From Mesonia phycicola (GTDB taxonomy: Bacteria; Bacteroidota; Bacteroidia; Flavobacteriales; Flavobacteriaceae), in contig NZ_FQYY01000004.1 of the NCBI RefSeq assembly GCF_900141885.1, positions 309,312 to 373,311 on the forward strand: a DNA stretch of 64,000 nucleotides. Direction: 5' to 3'. The position numbers and the translations under genes are program-made. Below, one piece after another: positions 36,492 through 44,188 of this stretch; position 1 is the stretch's first letter; each line of letters begins with the position of its first letter. The notes under the pieces are model-generated. The model saw only the letters and a list, made by a program, of their open reading frames with translations. It searched no databases and was not told the DNA's origin.

Positions 36492-37373
36492 CTATTGTTT
36501 AATGATTTTTTGCACTGAAGTTTCCTCTTGATTATTCATCTTAACAAAGTAAATACCATTTGCTAATTCAGTTATATCATAGTAATCATTAGCAAGAAAT
36601 TTCTTTACTATTTTTCCCTTTACATTATAAACAATAATTTCATCAAGAGTTGTTAAATCATTTATCGCATTATTCGCAATTTGAAACCCTCTTGAAGTAG
36701 GATTAGGATAAAGATAAAACTTAGATTTTATAGCCGTTGTGTAGGATAATGTACAATTCTCTGAAAAATTTGAAGTAACACCACTATCATTAACCGTCCA
36801 ACTAGTATAAACCCCTTGACTGTTAGTTGCTTCGTTAGCATCATTTACTTTAATACAAATTTCACGATTAAAAACTGGTGAGTCAGATACATTAATAGCT
36901 AAGTTATCTACATCAATACCATTTAGTTGTTTTAAGTCTAAAATTTGTAAGCCCCAATGCTCACTAGATTCAAAAATTCTAAGATTGGGGTTATTATTTA
37001 GTATTATTTCTTCTATTGCCATAACCCCTAAATCATCACCACCACCATTTAGATAAACTTCTTCAATATTTATATTATTACTTAAATCTAAAATATTCAT
37101 CTGTAAGCCCGCCGAGTTAGCGTCTAAAATTTCTAGACTAGTAAAATCTTCTATCCCTGTTAAGTCTGTAACACTTAAGGTATAATTAGTTAAATATATA
37201 CCTGTTATAGAGGAAATGTCACTAGTTGACACTTGACCGTTTACAGTACCATCTGAGTCTATAGAAGAGTCGATAAGATAGTTTTCAAAATTTTGATCTG
37301 GAATATAGGTAGTTTGAGAAAGGGCTACACCTCCTATAAATAATACAAATAGGTTTATTAATTTTTTCATCAT
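36492..37373 (-). CDS. Leucine-rich-repeat-like protein with T9SS sorting domain
   Basis: A 293-residue exported protein. Signal peptide 1-19 (LFIGGVALSQ); N-terminus TYIPDQNFENYLIDSSIDSD, which opens many Flavobacteria LRR surface proteins; a few degenerate LRR-type turns (LTGIEDFTSLEILDANSAG, LNNNPNLRIFESS). The sorting domain begins at about 215 (FYLYPNPTSRGFQIANN) and ends SVQKIIKQ. The repeat part is short compared with relatives, so it may be reduced by deletion. It lies between two copies of the rocD 3' end and was probably brought in with that event. Confidence 0.85.
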   Translation of the reverse strand: MMKKLINLFVLFIGGVALSQTTYIPDQNFENYLIDSSIDSDGTVNGQVSTSDISSITGIYLTNYTLSVTDLTGIEDFTSLEILDANSAGLQMNILDLSNNINIEEVYLNGGGDDLGVMAIEEIILNNNPNLRIFESSEHWGLQILDLKQLNGIDVDNLAINVSDSPVFNREICIKVNDANEATNSQGVYTSWTVNDSGVTSNFSENCTLSYTTAIKSKFYLYPNPTSRGFQIANNAINDLTTLDEIIVYNVKGKIVKKFLANDYYDITELANGIYFVKMNNQEETSVQKIIKQ

Positions 37374-37380
37374 TTATTTT

Positions 37381-37554
37381 TTATTGGATTACTAAATTTT
37401 TACTTTCAATAGGGTTACCATCACATACTAAAGTAACCACATAAGTCCCTGAATTACAAATAGAAATATCAATTTGAAGATCCCTTAAAGTATTGCCAAT
37501 AATATAATGATAACCGTTATACTTTTAACTCATAATAGTTTGTTTTTCAGACAT
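37381..37554 (-). pseudogene. Remnant of a T9SS sorting domain
   Basis: Read on the minus strand, the gap upstream of the LRR gene encodes KYNGYHYIIGNTLRDLQIDI, SICNSGTYVVTLVCDGNPIE and SKNLVIQ-stop, the usual form of a C-terminal T9SS type A (or similar) sorting tail. Upstream in the same frame is a TAA at 37525-37527, preceded by only nine codons from an ATG at 37552-37554. No signal peptide or body is present, so this is the tail of a lost gene, cut by a nonsense codon or truncation. Confidence 0.6.
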
Positions 37555-37645
37555 CTGAAATTAAACAAAAAAAATAGATGTAGCAGCTTTAATAAAAAAA
37601 AAATAAAAATTTTTTTATAATACAGACTTATAAATTTGTGTAAAC

Positions 37646-37679
37646 AAAAAAATCCCGATGCAAAACATCGGGATTTTTT
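37646..37679. terminator. Intrinsic terminator of rocD, second copy
   Basis: The same AATCCCGATG-CAAAA-CATCGGGATT hairpin as at 36148-36181, with a T-run; it lies 28 bases after the rocD stop codon. Confidence 0.85.
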
Positions 37680-37706
37680 ATATTTCTACCTCAATAGTAA
37701 CAAACT

Positions 37707-38957
37707 CTAGAACTTATCTTCAAAAGTTTCTATAGTTTTTGTAATAATAGAAACACAATCTAACAATTGTTCTTCTGTGATTACTAATGGCGGTGTAAAC
37801 CTAATAATGTTACCGTGAGTTGGTTTTGCTAACAAACCATTCTCTTTTAAAGCCATACAAATATCCCAAGCAGTAGAGCTATCTTCTGTATCATTAATAA
37901 TAATTGCATTCATTAATCCTTTACCTCTTACTCTATCTACTACTTTAGAGGTTTTGATGTATTTATTTAACTCTGCTCTAAATAATTCTCCTAATTTCTC
38001 AGAGTTTTCTGCAAGTTTTTCATCACGTACCACTTCTAAAGAAGCAATAGCAACAGCTGCAGCAACAGGATTACCACCATAAGTAGAACCGTGTTGCCCT
38101 GGTTTAATCACATTCATCACTTCATTACTAGCTAAAACTGCAGAAACCGGATAAACACCTCCAGAAATTGCTTTCCCTAAAGTTACCATATCTGGCTTAA
38201 CACCTTCGTGATCTACCGCTAAAATTTTACCCGTTCTAGCAATACCACTCTGTATTTCATCTGCAATAAAAAGTACATTATGCTGCTCACATAATTCTTT
38301 TGCTTTCTTCAAGTAACCATCAGAAGGCACATAAACTCCAGCTTCTCCTTGTATAGGTTCTACCAAGAATCCTGCTATATTTTTATTTTCTTTTAATGCT
38401 TTCTCTAAAGCTTCTGTATTATCATAAGGTATTTTGATAAATCCTGGAGTATAAGGTCCAAAATCTTTACGAGCATCTTCATCGTTACTAAAAGAGATAA
38501 TTGTTGTAGTTCTTCCGTGGAAATTATTTTCACATACAATTATTTCTGCTTCTTGTTCTTTAATCCCTTTTACTTCATAAGCCCATTTTCTACAGATTTT
38601 AATAGCAGTTTCTACAGCTTCTGCACCTGTATTCATTGGTAATAACTTATCAAAACCAAAAAACTCACAAGCAAATTTTTCAAACTTACCTAGCATATCG
38701 TTATAAAATGCACGTGAAGTAAGTGATAACGTCTCTGCTTGCTTCTTCATTGCATCTACAATTTTAGGATGACAATGACCTTGATTTACAGCAGAATAAG
38801 CTGCTAAAAAATCATAATATTTCTTCCCTTCTACATCCCACATAAATACACCTTCACCTCTACTCAATACAGCAGGTAATGGGTGGTAATTGTGCGCTCC
38901 GTATTTATTTTCTAATTTAATTGCTTCTTCTGATGAAGAAATTTCTACAACTGACAT
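37707..38957 (-). CDS. rocD: Ornithine--oxo-acid transaminase
   Basis: 416 residues. Transfers the delta-amino group of ornithine to 2-oxoglutarate, linking arginine catabolism with glutamate and proline. Class III aminotransferase marks: [66 protein letters not shown] and the PLP Lys in [16 protein letters not shown]. The N-terminal [20 protein letters not shown] is typical of RocD rather than acetylornithine transaminase. It is transcribed divergently from rlmD. A broken second copy of its 3' end lies 1.5 kb downstream. Confidence 0.95.
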   Translation of the reverse strand: MSVVEISSSEEAIKLENKYGAHNYHPLPAVLSRGEGVFMWDVEGKKYYDFLAAYSAVNQGHCHPKIVDAMKKQAETLSLTSRAFYNDMLGKFEKFACEFFGFDKLLPMNTGAEAVETAIKICRKWAYEVKGIKEQEAEIIVCENNFHGRTTTIISFSNDEDARKDFGPYTPGFIKIPYDNTEALEKALKENKNIAGFLVEPIQGEAGVYVPSDGYLKKAKELCEQHNVLFIADEIQSGIARTGKILAVDHEGVKPDMVTLGKAISGGVYPVSAVLASNEVMNVIKPGQHGSTYGGNPVAAAVAIASLEVVRDEKLAENSEKLGELFRAELNKYIKTSKVVDRVRGKGLMNAIIINDTEDSSTAWDICMALKENGLLAKPTHGNIIRFTPPLVITEEQLLDCVSIITKTIETFEDKF

Positions 38958-39089
38958 TCTTTTTTTCGTTTTCTATTTCACTTATTTCGATTCCTACTTG
39001 TATAGGGAGAGAAATCATCCCAAAAATGCTTCTTGGCAAAATAAGAAATCTTTATTGAAATCTAAACTCTACAGCTTAATAAATCTTAT

Positions 39090-39097
39090 TACTTTTG
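39090..39097 (+). promoter_or_regulatory. -7 promoter box touching the rlmD start
   Basis: TACTTTTG, an exact TAnnTTTG match, ends only 5 bases before the rlmD ATG (39103). If used, transcription would start at or next to the ATG, giving a leaderless or nearly leaderless mRNA. Confidence 0.5.
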
Positions 39098-39102
39098 CAG
39101 CT

Positions 39103-40518
39103 ATGGCAAGAAGAAATAACAGAAAGAAAGTTTTTAACGCTTTAGAAGTGATAGACGCAGGTGCAAAAGGCAAAGCTGTAGCAAAGGCACCAGATGGGAA
39201 AGTTGTTTTTATAGACAATGCAGTACCAGGAGATGTAGCAGATATACAAACTTACAAGAAAAGAAAAGCTTACTACCAAGGGAAAGCGGTAGAATTTATT
39301 AAGTACTCTGATAAGAGAACAGAACCAGAATGCCAACATTTTGGTACTTGTGGTGGTTGTAAATGGCAAAATATGGATTATAAATACCAGCTTTTTTACA
39401 AACAGCAAGAAGTAGAAAATAATCTAAAACGCCTTGGTAAAATTGAATTACCAGAGGTTACCCCTATTTCTGGAAGTGAAAAAATTTATTTTTATAGAAA
39501 TAAAATGGAATTTTCTTTTAGTGATAGCAAATGGCTTACCCTAGATGAAATAAATAGCGGTGTAGAGATAGAAGATAGAAATGCTTTAGGTTTTCATATA
39601 CCAGGTATGTGGGATAAAATATTAAATATTGAAAAATGCCACCTACAAGCAGACCCTAGTAATGCTATTAGAACAGAAGTAAGAGATTTTGCTACAAAAA
39701 ATAACATTCCGTTTTTTAATGCTAGAAAACAAGAAGGTTTACTTAGAACTTTAATGATTAGAACTTCTTCTACAGGAGAAATTATGGTTTTAGTTCAGTT
39801 TTACTACGATGATAAAGCAAATAGAGAGTTGTTATTAAATTTTATGGCAGATCGTTTTCCTGAAATTACTTCTCTACAATATGTGGTAAATGAAAAAGGA
39901 AATGATACTATTTACGATCAAGAAGTAGTTTGTTTTAAAGGAAGAGATCACATTTTTGAAGAAATGGAAGGTCTTAAATTTAAAATTAATGCCAAGTCAT
40001 TTTACCAAACCAACTCTGAGCAAGCATATGAGTTATATAAAATCACTAGAGATTTTGCAGATTTAAGTGAAGATGATTTAGTATATGATTTATATACAGG
40101 AACAGGAACAATTGCGCAATTTGTTGCTAAAAAAGCAAAAAAAGTAATTGGTGTAGAAGCTGTACCAGAAGCAATTGAAGATGCTAAGAAAAATGCACAA
40201 TTTAATAACATAGACAACGTTGAGTTTTATGTTGGAGATATGAAAAAGGTATTCACTCAAGACTTTATTAATACCCACGGCCAACCAGATGTGATTATTA
40301 CAGACCCTCCTAGAGATGGTATGCATAAAGATGTAGTAGCACAAATTGTAAGCATTTTACCTAAAAAAATTGTTTATGTAAGTTGTAATTCTGCTACTCA
40401 AGCAAGAGATTTAGCATTGTTAGATGAACACTACAAGGTAACTAAAATTCAGCCTGTAGATATGTTCCCACAAACACATCACGTAGAAAATGTAGTTAGG
40501 TTAGAATTAAGATCATGA
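39103..40518 (+). CDS. rlmD: 23S rRNA (uracil-C5)-methyltransferase RlmD family
   Basis: 471 residues from the ATG at 39103 (MARRNNRKKVFNALEVIDAG). The frame extends 71 codons upstream into the divergent rocD gene, but that part is unlike the family and includes the promoter box. TRAM domain (about 15-75), the 4Fe-4S cysteines CQHFGTCGGCKWQ, SAM-binding DLYTGTGTIAQF, and the catalytic Cys in KKIVYVSCNSATQARDL. It methylates U1939-type uridines in 23S rRNA. It overlaps the next gene by four bases (ATGA). Confidence 0.93.
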   Translation: MARRNNRKKVFNALEVIDAGAKGKAVAKAPDGKVVFIDNAVPGDVADIQTYKKRKAYYQGKAVEFIKYSDKRTEPECQHFGTCGGCKWQNMDYKYQLFYKQQEVENNLKRLGKIELPEVTPISGSEKIYFYRNKMEFSFSDSKWLTLDEINSGVEIEDRNALGFHIPGMWDKILNIEKCHLQADPSNAIRTEVRDFATKNNIPFFNARKQEGLLRTLMIRTSSTGEIMVLVQFYYDDKANRELLLNFMADRFPEITSLQYVVNEKGNDTIYDQEVVCFKGRDHIFEEMEGLKFKINAKSFYQTNSEQAYELYKITRDFADLSEDDLVYDLYTGTGTIAQFVAKKAKKVIGVEAVPEAIEDAKKNAQFNNIDNVEFYVGDMKKVFTQDFINTHGQPDVIITDPPRDGMHKDVVAQIVSILPKKIVYVSCNSATQARDLALLDEHYKVTKIQPVDMFPQTHHVENVVRLELRS

Positions 40519-41027
40519 AAAAATACACGCTGTTTACTATCATAATTGCGTTACTATTTACAAGTAGCTGTCAAAAAGATGATATTTGCCCAGAGGCTAC
40601 ACAAACAACTCCAAAATTAGTAATAGAGTTTTTTGATATTGAAAACCCTGAGCTATCTAAATCTGTATCTAATTTAAACGTTATTGCAGAAGGGCAAACA
40701 GACTATTATTTTGAAACTACAGAAGATTTATCTACCATCACCATACCGTTAAATACGGCTCAAGATTTTACAAATTATACGTTTGTAAGAAACTATGATG
40801 TAGATGAAGACAGCCCTTTGGTAACCAATGAAGATCAAATTCAATTTAGTTATGCAGTAAACTTAGAGTACGTAAATAGAGCTTGTAGTTATAAAGCCGA
40901 ATTTTTAAACTTTAATGCTGTATTAATTATAGAAACAGATGAAGTAAATTGGATTAAAGCCATTGAGGTATTACAACCTAACGAAATTTTAGATGAAGAA
41001 GATACACATTTATATATTTACCATTAG
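40515..41027 (+). CDS. DUF6452 family lipoprotein
   Basis: A 170-residue lipoprotein with lipobox LLFTSSC followed by QKDDICPEATQTTPKL, and a beta-sandwich-like body (VIEFFDIENPELSKSV; FSYAVNLEYVNRACSYKAEF). The family occurs in Bacteroidota next to rlmD. Function unknown. It overlaps rlmD by 4 bases and the next gene by 35 bases, so all three are probably one operon. Confidence 0.85.
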   Translation: MKKYTLFTIIIALLFTSSCQKDDICPEATQTTPKLVIEFFDIENPELSKSVSNLNVIAEGQTDYYFETTEDLSTITIPLNTAQDFTNYTFVRNYDVDEDSPLVTNEDQIQFSYAVNLEYVNRACSYKAEFLNFNAVLIIETDEVNWIKAIEVLQPNEILDEEDTHLYIYH

Positions 41028-41727
41028 TTGTCTTTTTGTGCTAGCTAACAATAATAGCTACGCACAAGAAGATACTAAAGAAATAGATACTATTATTCCC
41101 TACAAAGATAAATTTGGTATTAGAATTGGGGCAGATTTAGCTAAAACTGCAAAAACATTTCTAGAGAATGATTACCAAGCCTTTGAAATTATGGGCGATT
41201 ATAGAATCTACAAAAATTATTACTTAGCTGCAGAAATTGGAAACGAAGATTACTCTTACACAGAACCTTTTTTAGAAGCAACTACCCAAGGTAGCTATAT
41301 TAAAATAGGAGGTAATTACAACTTTTATGACAATTGGTTAGATATGCAAAATGAATTGTACGTTGGTTTTAGGTACGGTTTTGCTACATTTAATCATACA
41401 TTAGAACAATATCAAGTTTACACCTCTGATAGTTATTTTGAAGATGATATTAGAGTGATAAACAAAGAATATAACGGTCTAACTAAAAGTTGGATAGAAT
41501 TTCAATTAGGTATTAAAACAGAAATCTTAAACAATTTATTTTTAAGCGCTCACGTACAATTAAAAACCTCTTTTGGAGACAACTCTTTAAATGGTTTTGA
41601 AAACCTGTATATACCAGGCTTTCACCGTACCTACCAAGATACTTCTATTGGTGTAGGTTTTGGGTATGGAGTATCATACCTCATCCCTATCTCTAAAAAA
41701 GACAGGGTACAAAAAGTTGCAAACTAA
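40993..41727 (+). CDS. DUF6048 family outer-membrane-like protein
   Basis: A 244-residue exported protein with signal peptide FVLANNNSYAQ. The body is a run of amphipathic beta strands with alternating aromatics (YRIYKNYYLAAEIGNEDYSY, ELYVGFRYGFATFNH, SIGVGFGYGVSYLIPI), so an 8- to 10-strand outer-membrane barrel is likely. Function unknown. It starts 35 bases inside the DUF6452 gene in another frame. Confidence 0.82.
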   Translation: MKKIHIYIFTISCLFVLANNNSYAQEDTKEIDTIIPYKDKFGIRIGADLAKTAKTFLENDYQAFEIMGDYRIYKNYYLAAEIGNEDYSYTEPFLEATTQGSYIKIGGNYNFYDNWLDMQNELYVGFRYGFATFNHTLEQYQVYTSDSYFEDDIRVINKEYNGLTKSWIEFQLGIKTEILNNLFLSAHVQLKTSFGDNSLNGFENLYIPGFHRTYQDTSIGVGFGYGVSYLIPISKKDRVQKVAN

Positions 41728-42891
41728 TTAGTTATTTATTTTGTGAACCTTTTTGGTTCCTTCATAAATTTCATACTTTAATAACCTAGACTCTAATTTA
41801 CCGTTGTAAAGCTTTATTTTTCTAGATGGCCTTAATCCTACATTTTTTATAGCTTCTAAATTAGAAACAATAAACCAAGATTGCGTACCAGGGTAACTTT
41901 GCTTCAAAGTATCTCCTATATTTTTATAAAATTCTTCTAGATTTAATAATTCTAAACGTTCTCCATACGGCGGATTAAATACCATATGTAGATGTTTATC
42001 TGTAAATTTTTCTGTAGTAAAAAAATCATTTTGCTCTATAGTTACAAACTCATCTAGGTTTGCATTTTCTATATTTGCCTTTGCTTTTGCTACCGCACTA
42101 GGTGCTTTATCGTATCCTATAATTTTATGCTCAAATCCTCTTATTTTATTAAGAGCTGATTCTTCAATTTTTTCATATAAATCAACATCCCAATCTTTCC
42201 ATTTTTCAAAACCAAATTCTTTTTTATTTAAATTTGGCGGGATATTGCAAGCTATCATTGCTGCTTCAGCTAAAATAGTACCACTACCACACATAGGGTC
42301 TAAAAAATCTGACCTACCATCCCAACCAGACATTAATAACATTCCTGCAGCCAATACCTCATTAATAGGAGCTATGTTAGTGGCGGTTTTATAACCTCTT
42401 TTATGTAAAGATTGCCCAGAGCTGTCTAAAGAAACGGTACAGTTTAAATCTTCAATATGAATATTAATTCTTAAATGAGGAAATTGCAAATCTACATCTG
42501 GCCTTCTTCCTGTTTTATCTCTAAAGTAATCTACAATTGCATCTTTACTTTTTAAAGAGATAAACTTACTGTGTGTAAATTTTTGTGAGTGTACTGTAGC
42601 ATCTATTGCTAGAGTATCTGCTGCATTCATATATTGATCCCATTCAATGCTATAAATCTTTTTATAAAGATCTTCTTCATTATATGCTTTAAAAGATTTT
42701 ATAGGTTTTAAAATTTTTATTGCAGTTCTTAAACAAAGGTTAGCTTTATACATAAACCCTTTATCTCCCTTAAAACTTACATTTCTAACACCTTTCTTGA
42801 CATCCATAGCGCCAAGATCTTTTAATTCTTTTTCTAATAATGGCTCAAAACCGAATAAGGTCTTGGCAATCATTTGATAATTATTTCCCAT
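41728..42891 (-). CDS. THUMP-domain class I SAM-dependent rRNA methyltransferase (RlmL/RlmKL-like)
   Basis: 387 residues. A ferredoxin-like/THUMP N-terminus (MIAKTLFGFEPLLEKELKDL, GVRNVSFKGDKGFMYKANL) is followed by the methyltransferase domain with FLDPMCGSGTILAEAAMIA (SAM motif I) and the catalytic NPPYGERL motif of N2-guanine methyltransferases. It therefore matches the RlmL half of E. coli RlmKL (G2445 of 23S rRNA). It is convergent with DUF6048, meeting without spacing. Confidence 0.9.
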   Translation of the reverse strand: MGNNYQMIAKTLFGFEPLLEKELKDLGAMDVKKGVRNVSFKGDKGFMYKANLCLRTAIKILKPIKSFKAYNEEDLYKKIYSIEWDQYMNAADTLAIDATVHSQKFTHSKFISLKSKDAIVDYFRDKTGRRPDVDLQFPHLRINIHIEDLNCTVSLDSSGQSLHKRGYKTATNIAPINEVLAAGMLLMSGWDGRSDFLDPMCGSGTILAEAAMIACNIPPNLNKKEFGFEKWKDWDVDLYEKIEESALNKIRGFEHKIIGYDKAPSAVAKAKANIENANLDEFVTIEQNDFFTTEKFTDKHLHMVFNPPYGERLELLNLEEFYKNIGDTLKQSYPGTQSWFIVSNLEAIKNVGLRPSRKIKLYNGKLESRLLKYEIYEGTKKVHKINN

Positions 42892-43089
42892 AATAGAAGT
42901 TCTCTTAGCCGCAAAAATACGTTAATTTTGCCGGCAATAACAATGGTTCAAACAAATTGGTAATTAGATTTAATAATCTGAAAGATTTTTAATTTATTTC
43001 GACCAAAGCCAAAATTTGGATTAATAGCTTATTAATAAATGTTGTAAAATAAGTTTACAACTGTAATGTTTTAATTTTTAAACACTTAA

Positions 43090-43755
43090 ATGAATTTAAT
43101 TTTACCTGTAATTGCTGTAATAGTAGGTTTTATTATTGCTTATTTTATTAAAGCAAGTAGTACAGCCATTAAGCTTATTCTATCTTTTAGCGGTGCTTTT
43201 TTACTTTCTATCACTATTTTTGAATTTTTACCAGAGGTTTACCAAAATTATGACGAGAGTGTAGGCTTTTTGATTATGGGAGGTATATTGCTACAAATAT
43301 TTTTAGAATTTTTATCTAAAGGTGCTGAGCACGGACATTTACACCACAATGCAGAACGTACCCAATTTCCGTTAACACTTTTTATAAGCCTCTGTATTCA
43401 CGCATTACTAGAAGGCTCACCTATACATAATAATGAGCATTTATTAATAGGGGTGGTTATTCATAAAATACCTATTGCTATTATTATTTCTTCTTTTTTA
43501 ATAAATTCTAAATTAAGTAAACTAAAAATTGCTGTTTTTTTGTTATTATTTGCATTAATGACCCCGCTTGGTAGCTTTTTACAAGAAAATTTTGATTTTC
43601 TTCAGAAAATTGAAAAGTATATTAGCGCATTGGTTATTGGTATATTTTTACACGTTTCTACCACTATTTTATTTGAATCATCTAAAAATCATCAATTTAA
43701 TCTATCTAAAATGGCAGTTATTATATTTGGTATTTTTATAGCTTATCTACTTTAA
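43090..43755 (+). CDS. ZIP family metal transporter
   Basis: A 221-residue inner-membrane protein with about eight hydrophobic segments. ZIP marks: a cytoplasmic His-rich loop (GAEHGHLHHNAERTQ), helix IV with FISLCIHALLEGSPI (His and Glu for metal binding) and helix V with GVVIHKIPIAIIISSF. The likely substrates are zinc or other divalent cations. No metal-regulator box is recognisable. The gene starts a new transcript with DUF4268 four bases downstream. Confidence 0.88.
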   Translation: MNLILPVIAVIVGFIIAYFIKASSTAIKLILSFSGAFLLSITIFEFLPEVYQNYDESVGFLIMGGILLQIFLEFLSKGAEHGHLHHNAERTQFPLTLFISLCIHALLEGSPIHNNEHLLIGVVIHKIPIAIIISSFLINSKLSKLKIAVFLLLFALMTPLGSFLQENFDFLQKIEKYISALVIGIFLHVSTTILFESSKNHQFNLSKMAVIIFGIFIAYLL

Positions 43756-43759
43756 AATT

Positions 43760-44188
43760 ATGTTTAGCAGAGAAGAATCTAAAAAATTGCGCCAAGAGTT
43801 TTGGACAGCATTTGGGCAGCAAAGTTCAAGAAAATGGATATTGTATAACACCAAGATTAAAGAAGTTAATTTAAAATTTCATTTTGATAATAAAATAGCT
43901 TCTTTAGGTTTTATAATAGATACAGAAGATGAAATTTTAAAGCCTTTTTACTTTGAAAAGTTTTTAAGCCTTAAAACACTAATGTTAGAAGAAATAAGTA
44001 ACGATCTTGTTTTTGAAGAGCATTATGAAACAGACTCTGGTAAAATTGTGGCTTATATTCACTTAAAAATAGATCAGGTAAGCATTCACAATAAAAAAAC
44101 CTGGCAAGAAGTATTTGAGTATTTTAATACTTACATGCCCAGGTTTGAAAATTTCTTTTTAGACTATAAAGAAGTTATAGAAAGCTAA
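43760..44188 (+). CDS. DUF4268 domain-containing protein
   Basis: A 142-residue soluble protein: MFSREESKKLRQEFWTAFGQ, RKWILYNTKIKEVNLKFHF, and YMPRFENFFLDYKEVIE. DUF4268 is related to the PD-(D/E)XK-like C-terminal part of some restriction and helicase proteins, but no catalytic set is obvious here. It follows the ZIP gene by four bases and meets the convergent nuclease gene directly. Confidence 0.82.
   Translation: MFSREESKKLRQEFWTAFGQQSSRKWILYNTKIKEVNLKFHFDNKIASLGFIIDTEDEILKPFYFEKFLSLKTLMLEEISNDLVFEEHYETDSGKIVAYIHLKIDQVSIHNKKTWQEVFEYFNTYMPRFENFFLDYKEVIES

Noticed and set aside
36148..37679. The identical hairpins at 36148 and 37646 as terminal inverted repeats of an insertion sequence
   Set aside because: Each is a self-complementary terminator, no transposase lies between, and the similarity extends into rocD coding sequence, so they are part of a duplication.
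38890..39102. 71-codon N-terminal extension of rlmD
   Set aside because: It overlaps the 5' end of the divergent rocD gene and the promoter box; the family begins at the later ATG.
42892..43089. Possible small RNA or gene between the RlmL-like and ZIP genes
   Set aside because: No open frame, no convincing hairpin with U-run, and no clear promoter pair; I see nothing in it.
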